Assembly (NCBI GenBank): GCA_030696045.1
Contig: JAUYNO010000019.1
Coordinates: 1 to 64,000, forward strand
Length of the DNA stretch: 64,000 nt
Origin: Stagnimonas sp.
GTDB lineage: Bacteria > Pseudomonadota > Gammaproteobacteria > Nevskiales > Nevskiaceae
Reading direction: 5' to 3'
Shown piece by piece: positions 47,963 through 57,895 of this stretch; position 1 is the stretch's first letter; the number at the start of each line of letters is the position of its first letter. The notes under the pieces were generated by a model that was not told the origin of the DNA, did no database searches, and saw only the letters and a list, made by a program, of their open reading frames with translations. A program made the position numbers and the translations under genes.

Positions 47963-50347
47963 CTAGAAGAGGTCCTGCGCCGCGGCGCCGGCCTCGCTCT
48001 CGAAGCCCGGGATCAGGCCGTCGTCCTGCGCCGGCAGGCGGTCCATCGGCAGGGTTTCGTAGATCACCTTGTCGGCGCCTTCCCAGGCCAGCTTGCCGTT
48101 CTCCGGGTTGAGTCGTACCTCGGTCATCCCGGCCGGGCGCAGCGGCGGCTGCTCGGGCACGCCCTTGAGCGCGACCCGCATGAAGTCCATCCACATCGGT
48201 AGCGCGGCGCGGCCACCGACCTCGCCACGACCCAGCGGCGTCGGGGTGTCATAGCCGATCCAGGCGGTCGCCGCGAGCGTCGCCTGGATGCCGTTGAACC
48301 AGGCGTCGGTCTCGTCGTTGCTGGTGCCGGTCTTGCCGCCCAGATCGCGCCGCCCGAGCGCATTGACCGCCGCCGCGGTGCCGCGCACGGCGACGTCGTG
48401 CAGCATGCTCTGGATCATGTAGTCACTCTGCGGATCGATGCTGCGCGGCGCCAGCTGGGCGGCGGCATCGCCAGCGGTGATCTCCGGCGGACATTCGGGG
48501 CAGGCGCGCGGCGGCCGGGCCTCGAACAGCACCTGGCCGCGGGCATCCTCGATGCGGGCGATGAAGTAGGGATCGACCAGGAAGCCGCCATTGGCGATCA
48601 CCGCGTAGCCGCGCACCACTTCCAGGGGCGTCAGCGCCGCCGAGCCGAGCGAGAAGGTGAGGTCGCGCGGCAGCCGGGTCTTTTCGAGCCCGAAGTTCTG
48701 GGCATAGTTGAGCGCATAGCCCATGCCGACCGCCTGCAGCACCCGGATCGACACCAGGTTGCGGGACTGCACCAGGGCTTCGCGCAGGCGCATCGGCCCC
48801 TTGAAGTCCTCGTCGTAGTTGGCCGGCCGCCACTCGCTTTCCAGATTCGGATCGTCGAACACGATGGGCGCGTCGAGGAAGATCGAAGCCGGGGTATAGC
48901 CCTTGGCCAGCGCCGCCGTGTACAGGAAGGGCTTGAAGCCGGAGCCGGCCTGCCGCCGCGCCTGGGTGACCCGGTTGAACTTGCCGGCGAAGAAGTCGTA
49001 GCCGCCGACCAGGGCGCGGATCGCACCGTCGCGCGGGTCCAGCGCGACGAAGGCGGCCTGGGCCTCCGGCTGCTGGGCGAGGCGTGGCTTGTCGCCGGCC
49101 TGACGGACGCGCACCACGTCGCCAACCACCAGCTTGTACTTCTTGCCGGTCCAGGCAAAACCCTTGGCCTCGATGGTCTCGACCCCGCGCTCCAGCGAGT
49201 AGACCTGCAACTGCTCGGGGCTCGCCGCCAGCACCACGGCGGCCGGCAGGCCGGCCAGCCTGGGGCGGGCTCGCAGCAGTTCCCGGACTTCGTCGCTCAG
49301 CGCCGGGTCCTTGCGCTCCAGGGCCGCCGCCAGTTCGGGCGTGCCCTTCACCTCCGGCCCGGCGTAGCCGTGGCGTTCCTCGTACTCCAGCAGGGCCTTG
49401 CGCAGGGCGGCATTGGCGGCTTCCTGCTTCGGTGCCTCGACCGTGGTGATGACGCGGTAGCCGGCGGTATAGGCGGCTTCGCCGTACTTCTCCACCATGG
49501 CCGCGCGCACCATCTCGGCGACGTAATGGGCTTCGACCTCCACCTGGGGCGCGTGCTCGCGCGCCAGCAACGGCTCGGCCAGGGCGGTCTGGTAGGCCGC
49601 GTCCTCGATGAAACCGACATCGCGCATGCGCCGCAGCACGTAGTTGCGTCGCTCCTTGGCGCGCCCAGGGCTGGCCAGCGGATTGTCGCGAGATGGCGCC
49701 TTCGGCAGGCCGGCCAGCACCGCCGTCTCCGACAACGTCAGCTCGTTGAGCGGCTTGCCGAAGTAGACATAGGCCGCCGCCGCGACGCCGTAGGCGCGGC
49801 TGCCCAGGAAGATGCGGTTGAGGTAGATCTCGAAGATGGTTTTCTTGTCGAGCTCCCGCTCCATTTTCCGTGCAAGAAGTATCTCTTTGATCTTGCGCTC
49901 GTAGCTGCGCTCCGGCGTCAGGAACACATTGCGCGCCAGCTGCATGGTGATGGTCGAGCCGCCCTGGCGCTTCTCGCCGGTTGCCGCCAGGCTGAGCGCC
50001 GCCCGCAACAGGCCGAGGTAGTCGACGCCGTCGTGAGAGAAGAACTGGTCGTCCTCGGCAGCCAGGAAGGCCTTGAGCAACGGGTCCGGAAACTGTTCGT
50101 ACTTCAGCGGCGAGCGCCGCTCGGCGCCGAACTCGCCCAGGCGCTTGCCGTCCGCCGACAGCACCAGCAGGGGGGCACCCAGATTGGGCTGGCGCAGGCT
50201 GTCCACCGGCGGCAGCTGCCGCTCCAGCGCCGCGACCTTGAACCAGATCACGCCACCCAGCACCAAGCCGGCCAGCAGCAGCAGGGCCAGGAGGACAAGG
50301 CCAGCGCGTTTCGCGAGGCTCAACTGATCAAAACGCAAGGAGGCCAT
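47963..50347 (-). CDS. mrcA: Penicillin-binding protein 1A, bifunctional peptidoglycan synthase
   Basis: Class A PBP of 794 residues: membrane anchor (GLVLLALLLLAGLVLGGVIW), glycosyltransferase domain with Glu98 (AAEDDQFFSHDG) and RQGGSTITMQLARNVFL, an OB-like insert, then the transpeptidase with Ser469-GF-Lys472, the SRN motif in VQSRNLVS and KTGTS. It polymerises glycan strands and cross-links peptides in the periplasm. Family 1A rather than 1B on length and motifs. Confidence 0.96.
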   Translation of the reverse strand: MASLRFDQLSLAKRAGLVLLALLLLAGLVLGGVIWFKVAALERQLPPVDSLRQPNLGAPLLVLSADGKRLGEFGAERRSPLKYEQFPDPLLKAFLAAEDDQFFSHDGVDYLGLLRAALSLAATGEKRQGGSTITMQLARNVFLTPERSYERKIKEILLARKMERELDKKTIFEIYLNRIFLGSRAYGVAAAAYVYFGKPLNELTLSETAVLAGLPKAPSRDNPLASPGRAKERRNYVLRRMRDVGFIEDAAYQTALAEPLLAREHAPQVEVEAHYVAEMVRAAMVEKYGEAAYTAGYRVITTVEAPKQEAANAALRKALLEYEERHGYAGPEVKGTPELAAALERKDPALSDEVRELLRARPRLAGLPAAVVLAASPEQLQVYSLERGVETIEAKGFAWTGKKYKLVVGDVVRVRQAGDKPRLAQQPEAQAAFVALDPRDGAIRALVGGYDFFAGKFNRVTQARRQAGSGFKPFLYTAALAKGYTPASIFLDAPIVFDDPNLESEWRPANYDEDFKGPMRLREALVQSRNLVSIRVLQAVGMGYALNYAQNFGLEKTRLPRDLTFSLGSAALTPLEVVRGYAVIANGGFLVDPYFIARIEDARGQVLFEARPPRACPECPPEITAGDAAAQLAPRSIDPQSDYMIQSMLHDVAVRGTAAAVNALGRRDLGGKTGTSNDETDAWFNGIQATLAATAWIGYDTPTPLGRGEVGGRAALPMWMDFMRVALKGVPEQPPLRPAGMTEVRLNPENGKLAWEGADKVIYETLPMDRLPAQDDGLIPGFESEAGAAAQDLF

Positions 50348-50400
50348 CCAGAAAAATTAGCGCGCCATTGTGACGCGCCCGGCGCCGCGCCGAAACCGGC

Positions 50401-51315
50401 CTAGAAATGGGCGGGCCGCTGCGCCTGCACCGGCGGCCGGTTGTGCAGGGTCTCGAGCCGGGCGTCCTTGCGCAGCCATAGGCCATTGACCCAGGCCTGC
50501 ACCTGATGGCGGTAGGCCGGCTCGCTGTCATAGTCCCCGTGCAGCAACTCGGTCGGTACCGGAATCAGGTCAATGCTCAGCCGCACATGCGCCTGCTCGC
50601 CGCACAACCAGCTCCAGGCCAGGCTGCGTTCGGTCGGCTGGTAGCAGACGGTGACATCGAGCACGCCGGCGAACTGCTCACCCATGGCATCGAGGGTGTA
50701 GGCCAGGCCGCCGGACTTGGGCCGCAACAGGTGCCGGTGCGGGCTGCAGCGGGCCCGGCGCTTGGTCTCGGTGAACCGGGTGCCTTCGAGGAAGTTGACC
50801 ACCGTGACCGGATCATGCCGGTAGACCGCGCAGGCCTTGCGCGTCGCCGCGCGGTCGGCGGCCCCGGACTTGCGGGTCATGAACGGGAAATCCATCGCCC
50901 AACAGACCAGGCCGATGATCGGCAGCCACAGCAGGTCCCGTTTCAGGAAGAAGCGCGGGAACGGCGTGCGGGCATGAAAGACATCGAACAGGATCAGGAT
51001 GTCGGCCCAGGACTGGTGATTGCAGAGCAGCAGGTAGCTCTGGCCCGGCTCCAGCCGGCCGTGGAAGTCGACCTCGCCATAGGCATCGGGGTTGGCGACA
51101 TCGTGGAGCGCCCGGAGAATCAGCTGGTTGCTCGCCACCCAGTTGCGCGCCATCCACACGCAGTAGCGGGAAGCCAGGCGCTGCACCGCGTACACCGGCA
51201 GCAGCCGCAGCAGAATGCCCGGCAGCATGGCGGTGAACCAGAACAGCAGCGCCCCCAGCATCAAGGCAAAAGTCAGCAAACCGACGACCCAGGGCGGCAG
51301 CAACATCGAAATCAT
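50401..51315 (-). CDS. Lysophospholipid acyltransferase (YihG-like)
   Basis: A 304-residue membrane acyltransferase of the PlsC superfamily: N-terminal transmembrane helix (WVVGLLTFALMLGALLFWF), the HX4D catalytic motif NHQSWAD, FFLKRDLLWLPIIG, and the FLEGTRFT substrate motif. The pattern (MDFPFMTR, LEGTRFTETKRR) fits the YihG/acyltransferase group acting on lysophosphatidic acid or related lipids. It is the gene after hemE on this strand. Confidence 0.92.
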   Translation of the reverse strand: MISMLLPPWVVGLLTFALMLGALLFWFTAMLPGILLRLLPVYAVQRLASRYCVWMARNWVASNQLILRALHDVANPDAYGEVDFHGRLEPGQSYLLLCNHQSWADILILFDVFHARTPFPRFFLKRDLLWLPIIGLVCWAMDFPFMTRKSGAADRAATRKACAVYRHDPVTVVNFLEGTRFTETKRRARCSPHRHLLRPKSGGLAYTLDAMGEQFAGVLDVTVCYQPTERSLAWSWLCGEQAHVRLSIDLIPVPTELLHGDYDSEPAYRHQVQAWVNGLWLRKDARLETLHNRPPVQAQRPAHF

Positions 51316-51372
51316 CCGCGACCTCCGCTTCTGCTCCGTCGCGGCCGGAGCGTTCCGGCCGCGGATTACTGC

Positions 51373-52434
51373 TCAGTGATGATAGGCGGGCGAAAGTTCC
51401 ACCACCGCCTCGATCATCGCCCCCGCATGCGCCGGGTCCACCCCGGGCACGATGCCATGGCCGAGGTTGAAGACATGCCCAGGGCCACGCCCATAAGCAT
51501 GCAGTACTCGCGCCACTTCCTGGCGGATGCGCACCGGACTGGCGAACAGGGCCAGGGGATCGAGATTGCCCTGCAGCGCCACCTTGGCCCCGACCCGGGC
51601 ACGGGCCTGGCCAATGTCGGTGGTCCAGTCCAGGCCCAGGGCGTCGCAGCCGGTGTCGGCCATCGCCTCCAGCTGCTGGCCGCCGTTCTTGGTGAACAGG
51701 ATCACCGGGATGTCCGGCAGCCGGGCTTTGAGCCGCGCGACGATGCGGCGCATCGGCTCCAGCGAAAACTGCCGGTAGCCTTCGACATCGAGCACGCCGC
51801 CCCAGGTGTCGAAGATCATCAGCGCATCGGCACCGGCCGCAGCCTGGGCTTCGAGATAGAGCGCGACGCTGTCCGCCAGCTTGTCGAGCAGCTCCATCAG
51901 CAGTTCGGGCGCATCGAAGCGCATCTTCTTGATGCGCGCGAATTCCTGGCCGCCCTGCCCTTCGACCATGTAGGTGGCGAGTGTCCAGGGCGAACCGGCA
52001 AAGCCGATCAGCGGGCAGCGGCTGCCGAGTGCCGAACGGATCGTGCGCACCGCGTCCATCACATAGCGCAGCTCGCCCTCGGGGTCGGGCACGCCCAGCG
52101 CGCGGATCGCGGCGGCATCGCGCAGCGGCCGGTCAAACACAGGCCCCTCGCCCTCGACGAAGCGCAGGCCCAGGCCCATGGCATCGGGGATGGTGAGGAT
52201 GTCGCTGAACAGGATCGCAGTGTCGAGCCCCGGATAGCGGTCCAGCGGCTGCAGGGTGACCTCGCAGCACAGCTCGGGATTGCGGCAGAGCGCCATGAAG
52301 TCGCCGGCCTTGGCGCGACTGGCGCGGTACTCTGGCAGGTAGCGGCCGGCCTGGCGCATCATCCACACCGGCGTGCGGTCCACCGGCTGGCGCTTGAGTG
52401 CGCGCAGGAAACGGTCGTTGGCGAGTGCTCTCAT
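51373..52434 (-). CDS. hemE: Uroporphyrinogen decarboxylase
   Basis: Haem biosynthesis enzyme of 353 residues. Signatures: [57 protein letters not shown] and [11 protein letters not shown]. The start ATG overlaps the pyrF stop (ATGA), so translation depends on pyrF. Confidence 0.98.
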   Translation of the reverse strand: MRALANDRFLRALKRQPVDRTPVWMMRQAGRYLPEYRASRAKAGDFMALCRNPELCCEVTLQPLDRYPGLDTAILFSDILTIPDAMGLGLRFVEGEGPVFDRPLRDAAAIRALGVPDPEGELRYVMDAVRTIRSALGSRCPLIGFAGSPWTLATYMVEGQGGQEFARIKKMRFDAPELLMELLDKLADSVALYLEAQAAAGADALMIFDTWGGVLDVEGYRQFSLEPMRRIVARLKARLPDIPVILFTKNGGQQLEAMADTGCDALGLDWTTDIGQARARVGAKVALQGNLDPLALFASPVRIRQEVARVLHAYGRGPGHVFNLGHGIVPGVDPAHAGAMIEAVVELSPAYHH

Positions 52435-53141
52435 GCCAGTGCTCCGGCGATCTCGCGCTGAATCGCCTGCGCCATCGCCCGCGGATCGGCGGCATCGCGG
52501 ATCGGCCGGCCGATCACCAGGTAATCGGCGCCGGCCTTGATCGCCGCCGCCGGCGTGGCGATGCGCTTCTGGTCGGCTTCGACGCGGTTCTGTACCGGGC
52601 GGATGCCCGGCGTCACGCAGATCAGTTCGCGCGGCGCTTCCAGCCGCAGGCGCGGCACTTCCAGCCCGGAGGACACCACGCCGTCGCAGCCGGCCTGCAA
52701 GGCGCGGCGGGCGCGCGACAGCACCAGCTCGGCGACATCGCACTTGAAACCGAGATCGTCGAGATCGCCCTGGTCCAGCGAGGTCAGCGCGGTCACCGCC
52801 AGCACCTTGGTGTGGCCGGACTTGGCCTTGGCGGCGGCCTCCATGATCGACTGGTTGCCGTGCACGGTGGCGAAGTCGGCACCGCGCTCGGAAAGATTGC
52901 GGATGGCACGCGCCACCGTCTCCGGGATGTCGAAGAACTTCAGATCGACGAACACCTTCTTCTGCTCGGCCTTGAGCCAGTCCATCAGCTCGAAGAAGCC
53001 CGGCGCCATGCACAGCTCCATGCCGATCTTGTAGAAGCTGACGGCATCGCCGAGTTGCTTCACCAGAGCGCGGGCGGCATTGGCGTCGGGGACGTCAAGG
53101 GCGCAGATCAGGCGCTCGTGGGTAGGGATTGCTTGGGACAC
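52431..53141 (-). CDS. pyrF: Orotidine 5'-phosphate decarboxylase
   Basis: Last step of UMP synthesis. The 236-residue barrel has [15 protein letters not shown], the catalytic [14 protein letters not shown] (Lys and Asp), VTPGIRP and YLVIGRPI. It starts with GTG only 3 bases after the ccdB stop and has only a weak AAGG upstream, so its translation may be coupled to the toxin gene. Confidence 0.97.
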   Translation of the reverse strand: MSQAIPTHERLICALDVPDANAARALVKQLGDAVSFYKIGMELCMAPGFFELMDWLKAEQKKVFVDLKFFDIPETVARAIRNLSERGADFATVHGNQSIMEAAAKAKSGHTKVLAVTALTSLDQGDLDDLGFKCDVAELVLSRARRALQAGCDGVVSSGLEVPRLRLEAPRELICVTPGIRPVQNRVEADQKRIATPAAAIKAGADYLVIGRPIRDAADPRAMAQAIQREIAGALA

Positions 53142-53144
53142 GAA

Positions 53145-53453
53145 TCAATAACCTTGAAAGAGAAAGTCGAGGGCGGCGACAAACTGATCGCGCTGCGCGG
53201 CGAGACTGATGACCGGCCTGCCCAACTGGTTTTCTGGAAGCGAACCGATTTCGGTGGGCGACATCACCAAGGCCTGGCCGTCGATTTCCACCACCGGGTT
53301 GAGTCGCTTCATCGGCGGCCCGTGATAGTCGGCGCGCACCAGAGGAACCACGACCCGCAACTCGGTACGCACCCAATCACACTGAACATCCAGCAGATAA
53401 GGCGCCTGAGAGGCGCTGCGCCGAGGATTTCGATAGACGTCGAAGCGCGCCAT
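53145..53453 (-). CDS. ccdB: CcdB family gyrase toxin
   Basis: A 102-residue CcdB homologue: starts MARFDVYRNPRR, then YLLDVQCDWVRTELRVVVPLV, LNPVVEIDGQALVMSPTEIGSLP and the C-terminal AALDFLFQGY, matching the CcdB end ...NLMFWGI in position. CcdB poisons DNA gyrase. It overlaps the ccdA stop by TGATG, the normal coupling for this module. Confidence 0.92.
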   Translation of the reverse strand: MARFDVYRNPRRSASQAPYLLDVQCDWVRTELRVVVPLVRADYHGPPMKRLNPVVEIDGQALVMSPTEIGSLPENQLGRPVISLAAQRDQFVAALDFLFQGY

Positions 53454-53746
53454 CAGAAGCGGATCAGATCGGCATTGAGGGGGCCATCACGAGCAACGCG
53501 GGCATTGTGATAGGCGATGGCCTCGGCGTTTTCCGCCTGCCAGCGTTCGCCCTCGGCCTTGCGCAGGCGCTCGGCGAGGCTTTCCTCCAGCAGGCTGGAC
53601 AGATTCAACCCCTGCTCGCGGGCGCGGTCGATCAAGTCGGCGCGGACGCTGAGATTGAGCCGGCGCTTGCCGGCCACATACTCGGCGGGCGGGTTCTCGG
53701 CGACGCGTTCGGCCTTGGGCCGGGGGCGCTTGTAGGCGGTGGGCAT
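53453..53746 (-). CDS. ccdA: CcdA family antitoxin
   Basis: A 97-residue antitoxin: ribbon-helix-helix core (KRRLNLSVRADLIDRAREQGLNLSSLLEESL) and the CcdB-binding tail RWQAENAEAIAYHNARV. An extra lysine/arginine-rich N-terminus of about 25 residues precedes the ribbon. AGGAG lies upstream of the ATG. With ccdB it forms a chromosomal type II toxin-antitoxin module. Confidence 0.92.
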   Translation of the reverse strand: MPTAYKRPRPKAERVAENPPAEYVAGKRRLNLSVRADLIDRAREQGLNLSSLLEESLAERLRKAEGERWQAENAEAIAYHNARVARDGPLNADLIRF

Positions 53747-53765
53747 GGTGAGCTCCTGCGTAAAC

Positions 53766-53788
53766 TAATGCGCACAATAATGCGCATT
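53766..53788. promoter_or_regulatory. Direct repeats TAATGCGCA: candidate ccdAB operator
   Basis: Two copies of TAATGCGCA (53766-53774 and 53778-53786) separated by CAA, the second within the palindrome AATGCGCATT. They lie about 20-42 bases upstream of the ccdA start and next to the hrpA 3' end. Ribbon-helix-helix antitoxins commonly bind such repeats to autorepress. Confidence 0.6.
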
Positions 53789-53790
53789 CA

Positions 53791-56700
53791 TCATCCCCGC
53801 AAGCCGGCTTCGACCTTGGCCGCGGTCGGCGCCCCCTGCGCTCGCAGCTCCTGCGCGAACAGGGCGATGCGCCATTCCTCGATCAGCCAGCGCGCCGGAT
53901 GCCAGGGGCCGGGCAGGCGCGCTTGCAAGGGCTGGATCTGCTTCATCGCCTCGGCGTCCTTCTGGGGTTTGAGCGGCAGCCGCTCCAGGCGCACCGCCAG
54001 CGCCCTGAGATAGCTGGCAAGGCGTGGCCACTGGGCGGTCGGGATGGCGGTGACAAAGCCCGCCCCCAGCAGGCTGGCCAGCTGCGCGCTGGCGTCGGCA
54101 TGGGCGGCGGGATAGATCTTGGCAAGGCCTTGGAGCGCGCGTCGCAGGGTCACCGCCTGGCTCAGCCAGCCGGCCAGTTCATCCAGCCTTTGATAGGCCA
54201 ACTGCGAAAACTGGCCGCGCCGCTCCAGCGCGGCGCGGAAAGCCGCCTCGCTGCGCACCGGGCCGTCGATCAGCACCTCGTCAGCACAGCGCTCGGCCAG
54301 CTGCCGGGCGAGGCCATCGACCGTGTGCGGCGTGCCGGTCAAGGCCAGGGCCAGCTTGCCCCGGGCCGACTTGGCGAGATCGCGCACGCGGTCCGCCAGC
54401 TTCAGCAACAGCAGGGCGCGCAGGCCGGCTGAATGGGCGGCCTCGGCGGCGGCTTCGGACTCGAACAGGCGCAGGGCGACGCGCTCGCCTTCGACGCTCA
54501 GGGCCGGGATGGCGCGCGCACCGCCCGGCAGGCTGACCGCATCCGGCAGATCGCCGAAATCCCAGTCGCTGACCGATTCGCGCAGCCACTGCTGGGTCTC
54601 GGCCTTCTTGGCCGCCACCGCATTGAAGGCGCTGCGCGCCTGGCCGCTGAAGCGTGCCTGCAGTTCGTCCAGGCTTTCGGCCTCGCCCAGCACCTCGCCA
54701 CGCGCGTCCTCGATCAGTAGTCGCGGCCGGCAGTGCGCGGGCAGCTTGTCCGGCGCGAAGTCGTCCGGCGTCAGCGTCACGCCGGTCATGGCCTTGAAGC
54801 GGGTGCAGACGACATCCAGCAGGGCGCCTTCCGGCGCGCTGCTTTCGACGATGGCGCGCGCGTACTCACCGGCCGGCTGACAGAGCCGCCGCAGGTGCTG
54901 CGGCAGGGTCTTGATTAGCGCTTCGATCTTGCCGCTCAGCAGGCCCGGCACCAGCCAGTCGAAGCGGTCGGCCGGCAGCGCGTAGAGCTGCGCCAGCGGC
55001 AGATGGAAACTCACACCATCGGCATCGGCGCCCGGATCGTGCTCGTAGCTCAGCGACAGCCGGATTCCATTGATCGTCAGCTGATCCGGAAACAGATCCT
55101 CGACATCGGCGTTGGCGCCAGGGCGCAGCACATCGGCATCGCTCATGGTCAGCAGGGCGCCGCGCGAGGAGCCGGCGGCGACGGTGACCGGTGCTGGAGC
55201 GGGGCTAGCGGCGACCACGCTGCGTAGTCCGCGCAGAGCCGCCAGCGAGTCCAGTGCCGCAACCGGCTCGACCTTCTCCACCGGCATGGGCGCAACGGCG
55301 ATCGCCAGCTTGGCAGCGGCCTTGTCCGCCGCCCCGTGCAGCCAGGCCTTGAGCGCCGCCACCGTGCACAGGTCCTCCGGCAGGCGGGCATCGTAGAAGC
55401 GGTAGAGCTGCTGCTCATCGGCCAGCAGGTCGGGGCGGCGCAGGCGCGTTTCCTTCTCGCGGACTTCCTCGATCAGGGCCAGATTCTTCTTCAGGAAATC
55501 GGGCTTGCCGAGTACCTCGCCGCGCACCAGGCCCTCGCGGATGAAGATGGTGCGCGCTTCGCGCGGCTCCTCGCTGCCGTAGTGACGCTGGCGCTTGAGC
55601 AGGGGCAGGCCGAGCAGGGAGACATGCTCGTTGGCGGTGACCTCGCCGCGCTGCGCGTTCCACTCCGGGTGGTGCAGCACCCGCTTGACCAGGTGCTCAC
55701 CGATCTCGGCCAACCACTCCGGCTCCACCGCCGCGCAGCTGCGCGCGAACACCTGGCTGGTATGGACGATGGCGGCGTGCATCAGCCAGGGCGGCGCCTT
55801 CTTGGCCAGGGCCGAGCCGGGGAAGATCTTGAAGCGCCGCCCGCGCGGACCGCTGTAGTCCGGCTTTTCCGGCGCCTTGTTGCCGATGTGGTCGATGAGG
55901 CCAGTGAGTAGGGCGCGGTGGATGGCGACGTATAGCGCCTCAAGGCGCTCAGGATCGTCAGACGAGAGACGGGAGACGGGAGACGAAAAAGCCTGCGCTT
56001 GCCTACCCGTCTCCCGTCTCCCGTCTCCCGTCTCCCGCCCAAGCATATCGACGATCTGCTTGTAGACCGCCTCCCACTCCTCCATCCGCAGATAGCTGAC
56101 GTAGTGGTCCTTGCACCATTTGCGCAGCTGGCGCTGGCTGGTCTTCTCGCCCGCTGCCTGCCAGCGTTGCCAGAGATTGATCAGGGTGAAGAAGTCGGAC
56201 TTGTTGTGGCGCCACTCGGCGTGCTTCTGGCGCGCCTGGGTCTGCGACTCCGGCGGCATCTCGTGCGGGTCCTGCACCGACAGTGCGGCGGCGAGAATCC
56301 AGACTTCGTGCGCGCACGAGGTCTCTTTGCCGGCCAGGGCGATGCGGGCCACCCGCGGGTCCAGCGGCAGGCGCGCCAGCTGGCGGCCGAGCGGCGTCAG
56401 ATTGCGCTCCTCGTCCATCGCCCCCAGCGTGTGCAGGACCCGATAACCCTCGCTGATGTGGCGGTTCTCGGGCGGATCGACCCAGGGGAAGGCGTCGACA
56501 TCGCCCAGGCCCAGCGAGGCCATCTGCAAAATCACACCGGCGAGATTGCTGCGCAGGATTTCCGGATCGGTGAACAGCGGTCGCGACTGGTAGTCCTCTT
56601 CCGCATACAGGCGGATGCAGATGCCGGCGGCCACACGCCCGCAACGGCCGGCGCGCTGGTTGGCGGCGGCCTGCGACACCGGCTCGATCTGCAGCTGCTG

Positions 56701-57783
56701 CACGCCGGTGCGCGGCGAATAGCGCGACAGCCGCGCGGTGCCGACATCCACCACATAGCGGATGCCCGGCACCGTCACCGAGGTCTCGGCGACATTGGTG
56801 GCGAGCACGATGCGCGCCGGGCCGCCGGTCGAGAACACCTTGTCCTGCTGCGCCGCCGGCAGCCGCGAGTACAGCGGCAGCACCGCGGCGTGCGGGAAGC
56901 GGCCGGGCAGCATACGGCTCAGGCCGTGGATTTCGCGCTCGCCGGGCAGGAACACCAGCACATCACCGTCCGGGCGACGACCCCAGAGTTCGTCGATGGC
57001 GGAAGCGACGTTGTCCTCCAGATCGGCGTCGGGATCGACCTCGCGGTAATAGGTATCGACCGGATAGGTGCGGCCGGAGACGGTGAGGATCGGCGCGTTG
57101 TTGAAGTGCCGCGACAGCCGCTCGGGATCGAGCGTGGCCGAGGTGATGATGATCTTGAGGTCGGGCCGGTTGGAGGCGATGCGCCGGAGCCAGCCGAGCA
57201 GGAAGTCGATGTTGAGACTGCGCTCGTGCGCCTCGTCGATGATGATGGTGTCGTAGGCGTTGAGCTCACGGTCGTGCTGCAACTCGGCGAGCAGGATGCC
57301 GTCGGTCATCAGCTTCACCAGCGTGCGCTCGCCGATGCGGCGGTCGAAGCGGGTTTCGTAGCCGACTAGTTCGCCCAGGGTGGTCTGCAACTCCGAGGCG
57401 ATGCGGTTGGCGACGCTGCGCGCCGCCAGCCGGCGCGGCTGGGTGTGGCCGATCAGCCCGCGCGTGCCGCGCCCCAGCTCCAGGCAGAGCTTGGGCAGCT
57501 GGGTGGTCTTGCCGGAGCCGGTCTCGCCGCAGAGCACGATGATCTGGTTGGTGCGGATCGCCTCGGCGATCTCCTCCCTGGCCTGCACCACCGGCAGTTC
57601 GGCCGGCCAGTTGATCTGCTTCGGCAGCAGCGCGCGGCGATTGCTGGCGCGCTGCTGCGCCGCTTCGAGATCACGGGCAAAGCGCGCCGCATCCAGCGGC
57701 TTTCCGGACGACTGCGCGCGGCCGATCAGCCGCGCGAACTGCGCGGCATCGCGGACCAGCAGGGACTCGGGGTCGAAGCGCAC
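53791..57783 (-). CDS. hrpA: ATP-dependent RNA helicase HrpA
   Basis: DEAH-box helicase of 1330 residues. Walker A is GETGSGKTT (86-94) and DEAH is at 183-186; further motifs are SATLD, FLPGEREI, VLATNVAETSVTVPG and QRAGRCGRV. OB and DUF3418 C-terminal regions follow. HrpA releases stalled ribosomes. Between KQIVDML and DDPERLEALYVAIHRALLTGL there is an additional segment of about 25 residues (582-607) encoded by a 7-bp-repeat palindrome. The frame is preserved. Confidence 0.97.
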   Translation of the reverse strand: MRFDPESLLVRDAAQFARLIGRAQSSGKPLDAARFARDLEAAQQRASNRRALLPKQINWPAELPVVQAREEIAEAIRTNQIIVLCGETGSGKTTQLPKLCLELGRGTRGLIGHTQPRRLAARSVANRIASELQTTLGELVGYETRFDRRIGERTLVKLMTDGILLAELQHDRELNAYDTIIIDEAHERSLNIDFLLGWLRRIASNRPDLKIIITSATLDPERLSRHFNNAPILTVSGRTYPVDTYYREVDPDADLEDNVASAIDELWGRRPDGDVLVFLPGEREIHGLSRMLPGRFPHAAVLPLYSRLPAAQQDKVFSTGGPARIVLATNVAETSVTVPGIRYVVDVGTARLSRYSPRTGVQQLQIEPVSQAAANQRAGRCGRVAAGICIRLYAEEDYQSRPLFTDPEILRSNLAGVILQMASLGLGDVDAFPWVDPPENRHISEGYRVLHTLGAMDEERNLTPLGRQLARLPLDPRVARIALAGKETSCAHEVWILAAALSVQDPHEMPPESQTQARQKHAEWRHNKSDFFTLINLWQRWQAAGEKTSQRQLRKWCKDHYVSYLRMEEWEAVYKQIVDMLGRETGDGRRETGRQAQAFSSPVSRLSSDDPERLEALYVAIHRALLTGLIDHIGNKAPEKPDYSGPRGRRFKIFPGSALAKKAPPWLMHAAIVHTSQVFARSCAAVEPEWLAEIGEHLVKRVLHHPEWNAQRGEVTANEHVSLLGLPLLKRQRHYGSEEPREARTIFIREGLVRGEVLGKPDFLKKNLALIEEVREKETRLRRPDLLADEQQLYRFYDARLPEDLCTVAALKAWLHGAADKAAAKLAIAVAPMPVEKVEPVAALDSLAALRGLRSVVAASPAPAPVTVAAGSSRGALLTMSDADVLRPGANADVEDLFPDQLTINGIRLSLSYEHDPGADADGVSFHLPLAQLYALPADRFDWLVPGLLSGKIEALIKTLPQHLRRLCQPAGEYARAIVESSAPEGALLDVVCTRFKAMTGVTLTPDDFAPDKLPAHCRPRLLIEDARGEVLGEAESLDELQARFSGQARSAFNAVAAKKAETQQWLRESVSDWDFGDLPDAVSLPGGARAIPALSVEGERVALRLFESEAAAEAAHSAGLRALLLLKLADRVRDLAKSARGKLALALTGTPHTVDGLARQLAERCADEVLIDGPVRSEAAFRAALERRGQFSQLAYQRLDELAGWLSQAVTLRRALQGLAKIYPAAHADASAQLASLLGAGFVTAIPTAQWPRLASYLRALAVRLERLPLKPQKDAEAMKQIQPLQARLPGPWHPARWLIEEWRIALFAQELRAQGAPTAAKVEAGLRG
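55966..56035. repeat. Palindrome of 7-bp GGGAGAC tandem repeats inside hrpA
   Basis: About three tandem GGGAGAC units (55966-55985) face four CGTCTCC units (56008-56035) in inverted orientation, with a 22-base loop. The block sits inside hrpA and encodes GRETGDGRRETG and SSPVSRLSS-type sequence, in frame with the helicase. It looks inserted compared with the E. coli protein. Confidence 0.85.
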
Positions 57784-57841
57784 CAGAACGGGGAGAACGG
57801 CTTGGGGCGCGAATTATGCCGCTCCGCTCTGGCTAAGGCTC

Positions 57842-57875
57842 AAAAAAAGCCCGCGACTGCCTGGCAGTCGCGGGC
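57842..57875 (-). terminator. Strong rho-independent terminator after the beta-helix gene
   Basis: On the minus strand, GCCCGCGACTGCC, one-base loop, GGCAGTCGCGGGC, then seven T residues, 20 bases past the stop of the 57896-60949 gene and before hrpA. Confidence 0.95.
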
Positions 57876-57895
57876 CGGGACTCTCCTCCAGCGTT

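Noticed and set aside
55966..56035. The GGGAGAC arrays as a CRISPR-like array
   Set aside because: Units are 7 bases, contiguous without spacers, and lie inside the hrpA frame in inverted orientation.
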